Notes: a model not told the origin generated them from the letters alone. A stretch of 18,075 nucleotides of DNA from an uncultured Erysipelotrichaceae bacterium (GCA_902796215.1 CADBNY010000131.1:1-18075); one strand, 5' to 3'; numbered from the stretch's first letter, positions 1 through 6,573 are shown. A program made the numbers and translations.

Positions 1-65
1 GCAATTCCCTTCATACGAGAACCTTCCTTTTCAATTTTACGTACATTTACTGATGTAATCTTCAT
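1..65 (-). CDS. spoVG: SpoVG family protein (N-terminal fragment)
   Basis: The gene starts at the ATG at 65-63 and runs off the left edge of the window, so only 21 full codons are visible. They read MKITSVNVRKIEKEGSRMKG and onward, which matches the start of SpoVG proteins (typically M-x-I/V-T-D-V-R-x-R and a following R/K-M-K/R segment). SpoVG is a small nucleic-acid-binding regulator conserved in Firmicutes; in B. subtilis it affects asymmetric septation during sporulation, and in Listeria and Staphylococcus it binds RNA or DNA. A strong Shine-Dalgarno (GGGAGG) lies just upstream and a sigma-A-like promoter precedes it. It follows veg, close to the B. subtilis yabG-veg-...-spoVG order. The call rests on a short N-terminus plus context. 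Confidence 0.8.
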   Translation of the reverse strand, partial: MKITSVNVRKIEKEGSRMKGI

Positions 66-107
66 AAGATTTTCCTCCCTCTTAAAGCGTAACCACTTTA
101 TAAATCT

Positions 108-136
108 ATTTTATAATAAGATGCTTCAAAAATCAA
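108..136 (-). promoter_or_regulatory. Predicted sigma-A promoter for spoVG
   Basis: On the minus strand the -35 is TTGATT (136-131), followed by a 17-bp spacer and a -10 TAAAAT (113-108). It lies in the 82-bp gap between veg and spoVG and would start transcription near 101, leaving a leader of about 35 nt with the GGGAGG ribosome binding site. In B. subtilis spoVG is sigma-H dependent; this copy looks like a vegetative promoter. Inferred from sequence only. Confidence 0.5.
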
Positions 137-147
137 CAAATTTCAAT

Positions 148-360
148 TTAAGATAATATTTTTAAATTTTTAATAATAAAATCATTATAGCTAAATGACT
201 TTATAACATTATTATTTGTAATAATAATAAAAATAGATGGAAAGCACTTTATGATAGTACCCAAAAACTCTTCTGTTTGATTTCTAGTACCCTTATAAAG
301 AAAGACATGCGGAATACCTTTTTGTTCATATATATACTTTTTTACAGAATCAAGATTCAT
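148..360 (-). CDS. veg: Veg family protein
   Basis: This 70-residue protein matches the Veg family (DUF1021). It has an N-terminal helix (LDSVKKYIYEQKG), a central strand-rich part with YKGTRNQTEEFLGTI, then a PSIFIII stretch and a C-terminal SFSYNDFIIKNLKI segment aligned with the SYSYADVLT region of B. subtilis Veg. The B. subtilis protein has 86 residues, so this one is slightly short. Veg is a small basic Sm-like-fold protein, very highly expressed in B. subtilis and reported to stimulate biofilm gene expression; its molecular activity is not settled. The ATG overlaps the yabG stop codon (ATGA at 360-357), so translation is probably coupled to yabG. The position directly after yabG is the same as in Bacillus and supports the assignment. 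Confidence 0.85.
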   Translation of the reverse strand: MNLDSVKKYIYEQKGIPHVFLYKGTRNQTEEFLGTIIKCFPSIFIIITNNNVIKSFSYNDFIIKNLKILS

Positions 361-1142
361 CTAGGATACCCCACAAACATCATTCCATTCGTAATAATTC
401 CTCCCATTCCATCACTACCATATTTTGTTTTTTCTATCATATGAATTAAATCAATGCTTTGATTTCTATCTGAAAAAGCAATGCTTGATGCAATAATAGC
501 TGGATCAAGTGCGTGAATATTAATTCTTTTAGGACTAGACGCAAAATTAGCACCAGCTTTAATCAATTCCTCATAATTAGACTGACAAGCCCCAGCAATA
601 ATAATTAATTTGTCCTGACTTTTTTCATATTTTCGAGCTTCTTTTATTGCTGAAATAAAATTTGCTGTATTTTTATAATTATTAATATTTTTTTTGTCAT
701 CCTTTTTAGAATAATAAGCATCGTGACCTGTAATAACAACAATATCAGGTCTATATTCTTTAATAAGCTCTTGAATCTTACTAGAAATAGCAGCTTCATT
801 TAAACGAATTCCATTAGCATTAATACCCATATGATTATAAAATCTCATACATCTATCCAAATAGTTATTATCTCCATCGATATGTAATATTTTACCAGGA
901 ATATAAAAATAATTATCCCGATCAATATTTAAATCACGCACATTCCGTTCAATAATATCATCATCATTTTCATCATTAACTTTATCAGAATCAAAAACTA
1001 AATCATTCATTTCTGAATCAGCACTAAGTCTTTCATGAACACCTTCCAAAAAAACAATATCACCACTAATACTTACAACCCGAAAAATCACATCATGATT
1101 ATGACTAATTCTACTAACAATGCTTCCTATTTTAAAATTCAT
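357..1142 (-). CDS. yabG: Sporulation-specific protease YabG
   Basis: The 261-residue protein aligns with YabG (peptidase U57 family) over its length; the B. subtilis protein has 290 residues. An N-terminal barrel-like segment (about 1-50, KIGSIVSR...LSADSEMNDLV) is followed by an acidic linker (52-66) and the catalytic region. Conserved landmarks are PGKILHIDGD (82-91), YRPDIVVITGHDAY (130-143), AGACQSNYEELIKAGANFA (183-201) and SSPKRINIHALDP (202-214). H140 and C186 are the likely catalytic histidine and cysteine, by comparison with mutational work on Clostridioides difficile YabG. In known spore-formers YabG is made in the mother cell under sigma-K and trims coat and cortex proteins. Start ATG at 1142 has a GGAG ribosome binding site 8 nt upstream. 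The gene overlaps veg by 4 nt and follows the rsmA terminator, so it begins a new transcription unit. The family assignment is firm; activity in sporulation here is inferred. Confidence 0.92.
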   Translation of the reverse strand: MNFKIGSIVSRISHNHDVIFRVVSISGDIVFLEGVHERLSADSEMNDLVFDSDKVNDENDDDIIERNVRDLNIDRDNYFYIPGKILHIDGDNNYLDRCMRFYNHMGINANGIRLNEAAISSKIQELIKEYRPDIVVITGHDAYYSKKDDKKNINNYKNTANFISAIKEARKYEKSQDKLIIIAGACQSNYEELIKAGANFASSPKRINIHALDPAIIASSIAFSDRNQSIDLIHMIEKTKYGSDGMGGIITNGMMFVGYPR

Positions 1143-1159
1143 GATACCAACTCCATTAA

Positions 1160-1167
1160 ATTATATG
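1160..1167 (-). promoter_or_regulatory. Possible -10 element for yabG
   Basis: Immediately after the rsmA terminator U-tract the minus strand reads CATATAAT (1167-1160), about 18 nt ahead of the yabG start codon. It contains a perfect sigma-A -10 (TATAAT at 1165-1160), and the full octamer also resembles the sporulation -10 boxes of sigma-E (CATACAAT) and, more weakly, sigma-K. No convincing -35 is visible at the expected distance because the terminator T-run occupies it. Which sigma factor reads it cannot be decided from sequence. Confidence 0.35.
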
Positions 1168-1169
1168 AT

Positions 1170-1198
1170 AAAAAAAAAGAAATAGAATAATCTATTTC
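1170..1198 (-). terminator. Intrinsic terminator after rsmA
   Basis: A perfect 8-bp stem (GAAATAGA / TCTATTTC, 1198-1191 and 1186-1179) with a TTAT loop is followed by nine T on the minus strand (1178-1170). The 5' arm includes the last rsmA codon and its TAG stop. The stem is GC-poor but the U-tract is long. Confidence 0.7.
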
Positions 1199-1992
1199 AC
1201 AAGAGTATTTGCAAGATGAACAAAAATTTCCACATCAAGTTTTTCTGCTCGCACATTTAAATCATAGCCATATTGCTTTAAAACATCAGAAACAATATCT
1301 AAATCATATTTCTTTAAATTATTACGAATTGTCTTTCTTTTAAATTGAAAACTATCTCTTAAAAGCTGTTCAAAAAAAGAAAAGTCCTTTAATTCCAATT
1401 TTTCTTCATTCTCAACAAAAGAAACAATAACACTATCAACATTAGGTTCTGGTATAAAATGTTTTCTAGAAACATAAAACTCTTTTTTTACATAATAAAA
1501 ATAATTTAACAACACAGTAATAGAACTATATTCCTTATTACCAGGTAAAGTAGTAAATCTATCTCCTACCTCTTTTTGTACCATCATAACAATTTTATTA
1601 AATTTTAAATTAGACTGAATTATTTTTAAAAGAATTGGTGTTGTAATATAATATGGAACATTACTAACAAAAAATAAAGAATCATAAGAATATTTGGATA
1701 TATCCTCCAATAAATTTGAAACTAAAAAATCCTGAAATATAATATCAACATTATTAATATTTTCTAACCTCTTAGAAAGTTCTTTCTCCAAATCTTTATC
1801 TATTTCATAAGCAACAACTTGTTTTGCCCTCTTTGCTAATTCTCTTGTCATAATAGCTCCACCAGGACCAACTTCAATAACTAAAGATTTTGAATCAAGT
1901 CCACTAATATCAACAATTTTTTTTACAATAGATAAATCTTTCAAAAAATTTTGCCCATATTTCCTTTTAAATTTTACATCATATTTTTCCAT
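1192..1992 (-). CDS. rsmA: 16S rRNA dimethyladenosine transferase RsmA (KsgA)
   Basis: This SAM-dependent methyltransferase of 266 residues dimethylates two adjacent adenines near the 3' end of 16S rRNA (A1518 and A1519 in E. coli) late in 30S assembly. The family signatures are in order: KYGQNFLKD (11-19), the SAM loop VIEVGPGGAIMT (38-49), acidic Y-E-I-D at 62-65, the catalytic-site motif SNVPYYITTPI (110-120), QKEVGDRFTTLPG (139-151) and PEPNVDSVIVSF (181-192). The last glycine of the usual G-x-G-x-G loop is alanine (A46). The start at 1992 is chosen because the GGGGTG ribosome binding site lies just upstream of it; an in-frame ATG at 2004 would overlap that site. In B. subtilis rnmV precedes this gene; here a signal peptidase gene does, 43 bp away. 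Confidence 0.95.
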   Translation of the reverse strand: MEKYDVKFKRKYGQNFLKDLSIVKKIVDISGLDSKSLVIEVGPGGAIMTRELAKRAKQVVAYEIDKDLEKELSKRLENINNVDIIFQDFLVSNLLEDISKYSYDSLFFVSNVPYYITTPILLKIIQSNLKFNKIVMMVQKEVGDRFTTLPGNKEYSSITVLLNYFYYVKKEFYVSRKHFIPEPNVDSVIVSFVENEEKLELKDFSFFEQLLRDSFQFKRKTIRNNLKKYDLDIVSDVLKQYGYDLNVRAEKLDVEIFVHLANTLVK

Positions 1993-2035
1993 AAAACACC
2001 CCATTTTCTATTATAAAACAAGATTAAAGAAAAAA

Positions 2036-2644
2036 CTAACTTTCTTTGGTAGATAAAATCATATAATAAATTCTAGTCATTTCATAAATAATAAATAAAA
2101 TAGCAGGAATTAGTAAACAAACAAAGTAGTGAACAGGATTAGAAAAGAATGCTTTTATTTTTCCAACTTTAGGAATTCGAAATAAAACTTTGCCATATAT
2201 AGAATCTGTACTAACTAGTGTTGCATCATTAACAGGATTATTATCTCCCTTTGTTGTATAAAGAGATTTATTCTTAGAAACGTTTTCTTTTTTTACAATT
2301 CTATGAGTAACTTTTAAACCTTTATAATTAGTATCTTTTGAAATAAAAGTAATAATATCTCCTACTTTATAATTATCATTATCTATTCTTTTTACAACAA
2401 CAGCATCATTAACTTTAATGGTAGGTAACATACTTTGTGAAACAATAATATATGCTCCAAATAAAGGCTTTCTAAAAGAACCTTTATTACTATTAAAAAT
2501 AAAATCAACAAAATAAAAAGTGATAATAAAGAAAAAAATAACAAGAAAGAATAAAATAAATATTAAAAAAGAGCGAAAAACAAATTGAAATAATGAAATA
2601 GATTCTATTGTATTTTTATTCTCTTTTGTTAATAAAGATATCAC
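2036..2644 (-). CDS. SipW/ER-type signal peptidase I
   Basis: A membrane-bound type I signal peptidase (S26) of about 202 residues. A hydrophobic segment at about 24-51 anchors it, the catalytic domain follows outside the membrane, and a second hydrophobic segment spans about 171-199, the two-helix layout of SipW and eukaryotic SPC-type enzymes. Box B is IIVSQSMLPTI with nucleophile S71; KVGDIITF (93-100) follows. The general base appears to be H114 in VTHRIV rather than the lysine of LepB-type enzymes, and TKGDNNPVND (131-140) and IYGKVLFRIPKVG (149-161) complete the pattern. The GTG at 2644 is preferred because GGAGTG lies 5 nt upstream and a -10 box covers the alternative ATG at 2668. It lies just downstream of two exported paralogues, likely its substrates or partners. 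SipW in B. subtilis processes TasA and TapA; the link to the neighbours here is inferred. Confidence 0.88.
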   Translation of the reverse strand: MISLLTKENKNTIESISLFQFVFRSFLIFILFFLVIFFFIITFYFVDFIFNSNKGSFRKPLFGAYIIVSQSMLPTIKVNDAVVVKRIDNDNYKVGDIITFISKDTNYKGLKVTHRIVKKENVSKNKSLYTTKGDNNPVNDATLVSTDSIYGKVLFRIPKVGKIKAFFSNPVHYFVCLLIPAILFIIYEMTRIYYMILSTKES

Positions 2645-2666
2645 ATTATCACTCCATTCTACTATC

Positions 2667-2672
2667 ATTATA
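2667..2672 (-). promoter_or_regulatory. Possible -10 box for the signal peptidase gene
   Basis: A consensus TATAAT (2672-2667) lies between the terminator of the upstream gene and the signal peptidase start. It overlaps the ATG at 2668-2666. A transcript from it would begin near 2660, downstream of that ATG, leaving a roughly 16-nt leader with the GGAGTG site and the GTG start at 2644. No good -35 is seen, so confidence is modest. Confidence 0.4.
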
Positions 2673-2705
2673 ATACGAAATGCCAGAAAACACGAGAATA
2701 GTAAA

Positions 2706-2730
2706 ATAAAAAAAAGTGATTTGACACTTT
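2706..2730 (-). terminator. Intrinsic terminator between the exported protein and the signal peptidase
   Basis: Directly after the TAG stop at 2733-2731, the minus strand forms AAAGTG (2730-2725), a TCAAAT loop and CACTTT (2718-2713), followed by a run of T (to 2708) and TATTTT. The 6-bp stem can be extended by a G-U and an A-U pair. It is weak, so partial read-through into the signal peptidase gene is likely. Confidence 0.5.
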
Positions 2731-3324
2731 CTATTTTGCTTTTCCATTAACAAAAACTTCTATATTACAATAATTATCTGCTACCAAACTTTTATCAGAA
2801 AGCCAAATCCTTAAACGATAATTATCAATAGAATTCTTTGTTTTACTAGCAGATTGAATAACCATACTAGCTTTCTTTGAACCAATTTTTGTCTCTTTTT
2901 TCAACCCAACAAACATATCGGGGCCAAAAACTTTAGCATACGTCCCACTTTCTTCTTTTTCTAAATAAATTCGAATATCTTCATCAGGTAAATTACAAGT
3001 TTTCTTATCTTTTGTAATAGATATTTCATAATCAATAGAAGTTGCTTCATCAATAGAAGTATCTACTGAAAAATCAAAGAAAGTACCATCTTCTACACTT
3101 TGGACCCCAACCATATCACTAGTAGGAATAGATTTTAACATTTTTATTCCAGAATAATCACTTGCATATTTTAAAACAACTGTTCCTCCATTTACTTCTT
3201 CATCAATAATTTTTGGTTTATGATTAACAAAAAGTAAAAAACCAATAATAGATAAAACTAACAATATCCCACAAATTAACAACAAAAGATATAAAAAAGA
3301 CTTAGATGATTCTTTTTGTTCCAT
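2731..3324 (-). CDS. Membrane-anchored exported protein, TasA-like cassette member 2
   Basis: A 197-residue protein not recognised as a named family. Residues 1-9 are polar, 10-33 are one strong hydrophobic helix, and the rest is a soluble, beta-rich domain presumably outside the membrane. No clear A-x-A cleavage site is visible, so it may remain anchored. It is a paralogue of the preceding gene: shared features are a central Y-E/D-I-x-x-T-K strand (YEISITKDK, 99-107), an I-R-I-Y-L/I-K-F-Y-V strand (117-121) and the C-terminal signature YRLRIWLSDKSLVADN (169-184) followed by a last beta strand. The R-I-W-L-S-D ending resembles the C-terminal part of secreted TasA/camelysin-like beta-sandwich proteins handled by SipW-type peptidases; this is a recollection-based comparison, not an alignment. 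Two cysteines occur (C110, C186) in the exported part. Ribosome binding site AGGAGG is 9 nt upstream and overlaps the stop of the first cassette gene. Confidence 0.7.
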   Translation of the reverse strand: MEQKESSKSFLYLLLLICGILLVLSIIGFLLFVNHKPKIIDEEVNGGTVVLKYASDYSGIKMLKSIPTSDMVGVQSVEDGTFFDFSVDTSIDEATSIDYEISITKDKKTCNLPDEDIRIYLEKEESGTYAKVFGPDMFVGLKKETKIGSKKASMVIQSASKTKNSIDNYRLRIWLSDKSLVADNYCNIEVFVNGKAK

Positions 3325-3337
3325 AATTTAATACCTC

Positions 3338-3904
3338 CTATTTTATTCTTACTTTTACATCAACCGAAAATTCTTCAGTATTATCAGCAATAACATAACT
3401 ATCTGAAAGCCACGAACGAATTTTAAAAGATTCAGATGAATTTTTATTCAAAAAGCCATGGTATAACAATCTAGAATTAGGCTTATCAGATAAGTAAAGT
3501 AATTCACCATAAGATGGTACTTTGTGCTTTTCATAACCACTATAAGGTACATTATTACTATTCGTTACATAAAATTTAATATACTCACTTTTTATTTGAT
3601 TATATTGAATATCCCTTTTAGTTAAATAAATATCATATTCAACTGAAAAATTATTAGGATTCTTTACAAAGAAATCAACATATCCTTGAATACCACTTTC
3701 AACATCTTTATTATCTATCTTTTTTCCAAGTGCATCAGAAATAGGTAACTTATTAGTAAAATAAATAACTTTAGAGGAGTTAAATTTTACTAAAAGAGGT
3801 TTTTTATTTTTTTTCCTATTTTGATTAGAAAAAAAAGCAAATATAAAAGAAAGCAAAAACAAGAAAAAAACAACAAATAAAGAAATAAACATTTGTTTTC
3901 TCAT
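3338..3904 (-). CDS. Membrane-anchored exported protein, TasA-like cassette member 1
   Basis: A 188-residue protein without a recognised family name. After MRKQ a hydrophobic helix (5-26) and a basic stretch NRKKNKKP (29-36), the rest is predicted extracellular and beta-rich. It parallels the next gene: VDFFVKNPNNFSVEYDIYLTK (76-96) matches FDFSVD...IDYEISITK there, and FKIRSWLSDSYVIADN (160-175) matches YRLRIWLSDKSLVADN. It therefore looks like a duplicated ancestor with divergence in the middle. The ATG at 3904 is chosen over the in-frame ATG at 3922 because GGAGG lies 6 nt before it. Its TAG stop is inside the ribosome binding site of the second paralogue, so the pair is translationally coupled. 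A promoter sits just upstream in the end of tatD. With the SipW-type peptidase downstream it probably forms a surface-protein export cassette; function is unknown. Confidence 0.7.
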   Translation of the reverse strand: MRKQMFISLFVVFFLFLLSFIFAFFSNQNRKKNKKPLLVKFNSSKVIYFTNKLPISDALGKKIDNKDVESGIQGYVDFFVKNPNNFSVEYDIYLTKRDIQYNQIKSEYIKFYVTNSNNVPYSGYEKHKVPSYGELLYLSDKPNSRLLYHGFLNKNSSESFKIRSWLSDSYVIADNTEEFSVDVKVRIK

Positions 3905-3933
3905 ACCATTCCTCCAACCCACTTATTATTATT

Positions 3934-3962
3934 AAAATATCATATAATCTATCTCAAGTCAA
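3934..3962 (-). promoter_or_regulatory. Predicted promoter of the exported-protein/signal peptidase cassette
   Basis: The minus strand has a -35 TTGACT (3962-3957, five of six consensus bases) inside the last codons of tatD, a 17-bp spacer, and a -10 TATTTT (3939-3934). It would start transcription about 24 nt before the start codon at 3904. This gives the cassette its own expression, separate from metG-tatD. Confidence 0.5.
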
Positions 3963-4704
3963 ACAAATGAATGGAATTAAAACTGGTAGTTTTTCCTACT
4001 TCATCTAAAGAAATTTGAAAAATATCAGCCAATTTTTTAGCAATAATTGGAATATACTTAGAAGAATTCTTTTTTCCACGAAAAGGTTCAGGTGTCAAAT
4101 AAGGAGCATCTGTTTCTAATAAAATATTTTCCAATCCTATTTTTTTCACAATTGTAGGCAAATTACTATTTTTAAAAGTTAATACTCCACCAATTCCAAT
4201 TTTATATCCCATTGAAATATAAATTAGTGCAGTCTCAACACTACCACTAAAACAATGAATATCTCCAACAACCTCAGGAAATTCTTTTAAAATTTCAATA
4301 GTATCTTGAGTAGCATCACGACTATGAATAACAACAGGAAGCTTATTTCGTAAAGCCATTTCCATTTGCTTACGAAAAAGACTTTTTTGTTCTTTCATAT
4401 TTTTCTTTCCATAATGATAATCTAAACCTATTTCTCCAATACCAACAACTTTAGAATTATGGATATCTTCTTCTAATTTTTTTAAATCAGCATCTGTCAC
4501 AATAGAAGCTTCACTAGGATGATATCCTATTGTAACAAAAACATTTTTATAACTCTTAGAAAGTTTCAAAGACTCTACAATAGATTCCTTTGTACAACCA
4601 GAAATAATTATTTTATCAATGCCATTATCAGCATTTTCGGATAAAACAAGATCAATATCATCATAATCATCACTCGATAGATGACAATGGGTATCAATAA
4701 ACAT
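3949..4704 (-). CDS. tatD: TatD family metal-dependent hydrolase (DNase)
   Basis: A 251-residue TIM-barrel amidohydrolase of the TatD/YcfH type, the usual length. Metal ligands and signatures are clear: FIDTHCHL (2-9, ligands H6 and H8), GIGEIGLDY (88-96, E91), PVVIHSRD (123-130, H127), GDIHCFSG (147-154, H150) and LLETDAPYLTPEPFRGK (195-211, D199). Family members have 3'-5' deoxyribonuclease or related phosphoesterase activity and are linked to DNA repair and quality control; the physiological substrate here is not known. It corresponds to B. subtilis yabD and follows metG as in that genome. Start ATG at 4704 has GAGGTGA just upstream. Only about 26 bp separate the metG terminator from this start, so expression may rely on read-through. 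Confidence 0.93.
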   Translation of the reverse strand: MFIDTHCHLSSDDYDDIDLVLSENADNGIDKIIISGCTKESIVESLKLSKSYKNVFVTIGYHPSEASIVTDADLKKLEEDIHNSKVVGIGEIGLDYHYGKKNMKEQKSLFRKQMEMALRNKLPVVIHSRDATQDTIEILKEFPEVVGDIHCFSGSVETALIYISMGYKIGIGGVLTFKNSNLPTIVKKIGLENILLETDAPYLTPEPFRGKKNSSKYIPIIAKKLADIFQISLDEVGKTTSFNSIHLFDLR

Positions 4705-4729
4705 AAAATCACCTCAATTACAAAATAAG

Positions 4730-4755
4730 AAAAAAAGAAGATCCCTTAGGAATCT
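4730..4755 (-). terminator. Intrinsic terminator after metG
   Basis: The minus strand forms AGATTCC (4755-4749), a TAA loop and GGGATCT (4745-4739), a 7-bp stem with one U-G pair, followed by TCTTTTTTTCTTATTTT. It ends the T-box-controlled metG transcript. Confidence 0.75.
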
Positions 4756-4764
4756 ATTTTATAA

Positions 4765-6270
4765 TTAAATCCTCATAAATAGTGGACTTGGTACTCCTAA
4801 TTCATAAGAAATAGAATCATTATAATCAAAATCTTTACAAGATTGATTTAATTGTTCAAATATTTTTTCGCTAGTAGATGGTAAAAAAGCTTGTAAGAAT
4901 ACAGCACTAACTCGAATAGCTTCTAATAAATTATATAAAACTGTTTCCAATCTATCTTTTTGATTATCATCTTTGGCAAGAATCCAAGGTGTAGTCTCAT
5001 CAATATATTTATTACTAGAACGAAGCAATTGAAAAATTTCTCCAATAGCATCACTAATTTGTAACTCATCCATTTTTTCAGTAACTTTTCTTTCTAAAGA
5101 ATGAATAGAATGAATAAAACTATTATCTAAATCTTCTGATACTTTTTTATTTAAAATTTTACCATCAAAATATTTATTTCCCATCGAAATAGTTCTTTGA
5201 ACTAAATTACCTAATATATTAGCAAGATCTCCATTAATTCTTTCAATCAATAATTCTCTAGTAAATACACCATCACTTGCAAAAGGAATTTCATGTAAGA
5301 AATAATAACGTACAGCATCTACGCCAAATTCATCAACCAAATCATCTGCATAAACGACATTTCCACGAGATTTACTCATTTTCCCATCACTCATAATTAA
5401 CCAAGGATGCCCAAAAACCATCTTTGGAAGAGGAACATCTAAACTCATTAAAAAGCATGGCCAATAAATTGTATGAAAGCGAATAATATCTTTACCAATT
5501 AGATGTAAATCTGCCGGCCATTTATAAGAAAACTCTTCACTTTCTACACCAACATCATATCCAATATTTGTAATATAATTAGTCAAAGCATCTAACCAAA
5601 CATAAACAACATGTTTAGGATCAAAATCAACAGGGATTCCCCATTTAAAAGAAGTCCGAGAAACACATAAATCTTGAAGACCAGGTTTAATAAAATTATT
5701 AATCATCTCATTCTTTCTAGAAACTGGTTGAATAAATTCAGGATGATCATTAATATATTTTTCTAATTGTTCTTGATATTTACTTAAACGAAAGAAATAA
5801 GCCTCTTCGCATTTTTCTGATACTTCCCTGCCACAATCAGGACATTTTCCATCTTCTAACTGAGATTCCGTCCAAAAAGACTCACAAGGAGTACAATAAA
5901 GACCTTTATATTCTCCTTTATAAATATCGCCTTTATCATACATATATTTAAAAATATGTTGAACAACTTTTTCATGCTGTTCATCCGTAGTACGAACAAA
6001 ACGATCATAACTAGTATCCATAATATCCCAAATTTTTTGAATTTCAGCAGCTTTTTCATCAACAAATTCTTTTGGAGTTTGTCCTGCCTCTTTCGCTTTT
6101 AATTCAATTTTTTCACCATGTTCATCTGTCCCAGTCTGAAAATAAACATCATACCCTTGCAATCTCTTATATCTAGCAATCGCATCTGCTAAAACAATTT
6201 CATAAGTATTTCCAATATGAGGCTTTCCTGAAGTATAAGCAATTGCTGTTGAGATATAATATTTTTCCAT
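4765..6270 (-). CDS. metG: Methionyl-tRNA synthetase, short form
   Basis: Class I aminoacyl-tRNA synthetase that charges tRNA-Met. The Rossmann fold carries KPHIGN (16-21, the HIGH motif) and DGKMSKSRGN (295-304, the KMSKS loop). The connective peptide holds a zinc knuckle pair CTPC (126-129) and CPDC (143-146). WLDALTNYITNIGY (225-238) and HLIGKDIIRFHTIYWP (256-271) form the methionine and tRNA-acceptor region. The 501-residue protein stops after PSPLFMRI, where Bacillus enzymes continue into a C-terminal EMAP/Trbp111-like tRNA-binding and dimerisation domain, so it is probably a monomer. The ATG at 6270 is preferred: AGGAG lies 8 nt upstream, whereas codons at 6279 and 6276 overlap or crowd that site. 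A T-box riboswitch with an AUG specifier precedes it, so expression rises when uncharged tRNA-Met accumulates. Confidence 0.95.
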   Translation of the reverse strand: MEKYYISTAIAYTSGKPHIGNTYEIVLADAIARYKRLQGYDVYFQTGTDEHGEKIELKAKEAGQTPKEFVDEKAAEIQKIWDIMDTSYDRFVRTTDEQHEKVVQHIFKYMYDKGDIYKGEYKGLYCTPCESFWTESQLEDGKCPDCGREVSEKCEEAYFFRLSKYQEQLEKYINDHPEFIQPVSRKNEMINNFIKPGLQDLCVSRTSFKWGIPVDFDPKHVVYVWLDALTNYITNIGYDVGVESEEFSYKWPADLHLIGKDIIRFHTIYWPCFLMSLDVPLPKMVFGHPWLIMSDGKMSKSRGNVVYADDLVDEFGVDAVRYYFLHEIPFASDGVFTRELLIERINGDLANILGNLVQRTISMGNKYFDGKILNKKVSEDLDNSFIHSIHSLERKVTEKMDELQISDAIGEIFQLLRSSNKYIDETTPWILAKDDNQKDRLETVLYNLLEAIRVSAVFLQAFLPSTSEKIFEQLNQSCKDFDYNDSISYELGVPSPLFMRI

Positions 6271-6345
6271 GTACATCACTCCTAAATAAAAATTATAACA
6301 TAAAATGTATAAAATAAACTAAACAATTATAAAAGACCTATAAAT

Positions 6346-6406
6346 AAAAAAATTATTATAATATAAGGACGAAAATCCGCGGTACCACCTTACTTTATAA
6401 TAATTT
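6346..6406 (-). terminator. T-box terminator hairpin
   Basis: Arms 6406-6388 and 6368-6350 pair at 17 of 19 positions, with the T-box sequence and its partner GCGGATTTTCGTCC in the upper part, and seven T follow (6352-6346). It is mutually exclusive with the antiterminator in which the T-box bulge binds the tRNA acceptor end. Confidence 0.8.
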
Positions 6407-6570
6407 ATTATACACTCAAATCATTAACGCTGACTACGTTTATACCTACATATCGATATAAAAGTTCAGAAGCCATACTAACAATTTACTTATACTCTTT
6501 TTCACCATCCGAGTTCTCTTTCATAAGCCTAAAAATTATCAGCTCTTCATCAACACATTTAAAATATAAA
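6346..6570 (-). promoter_or_regulatory. T-box riboswitch (methionine) of metG
   Basis: The untranslated leader of metG carries the T-box consensus AAGGTGGTACCGCGG (6391-6377). Upstream are Stem I landmarks: GATGAAGAGC near the 5' end, AGAGAAC, and the GGATGGTG distal segment. The 3' side of Stem I shows an AUG codon (6476-6474) followed by a purine and the helix strand CTTCTGAAC, which pairs with the early AGAGC segment, so AUG is the likely specifier for tRNA-Met. A 19-nt arm (6406-6388) is complementary, with two mismatches, to 6368-6350 and is followed by a T-run: this is the terminator that competes with the antiterminator. Uncharged tRNA-Met binding should allow read-through. This element fills the roughly 300-bp gap between the two genes. 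Confidence 0.93.
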
Positions 6571-6573
6571 AAT

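Noticed and set aside
5856..6065. Minus-strand open frame in another phase of metG
   Set aside because: It is a shadow of the metG frame; metG motifs are continuous across it.
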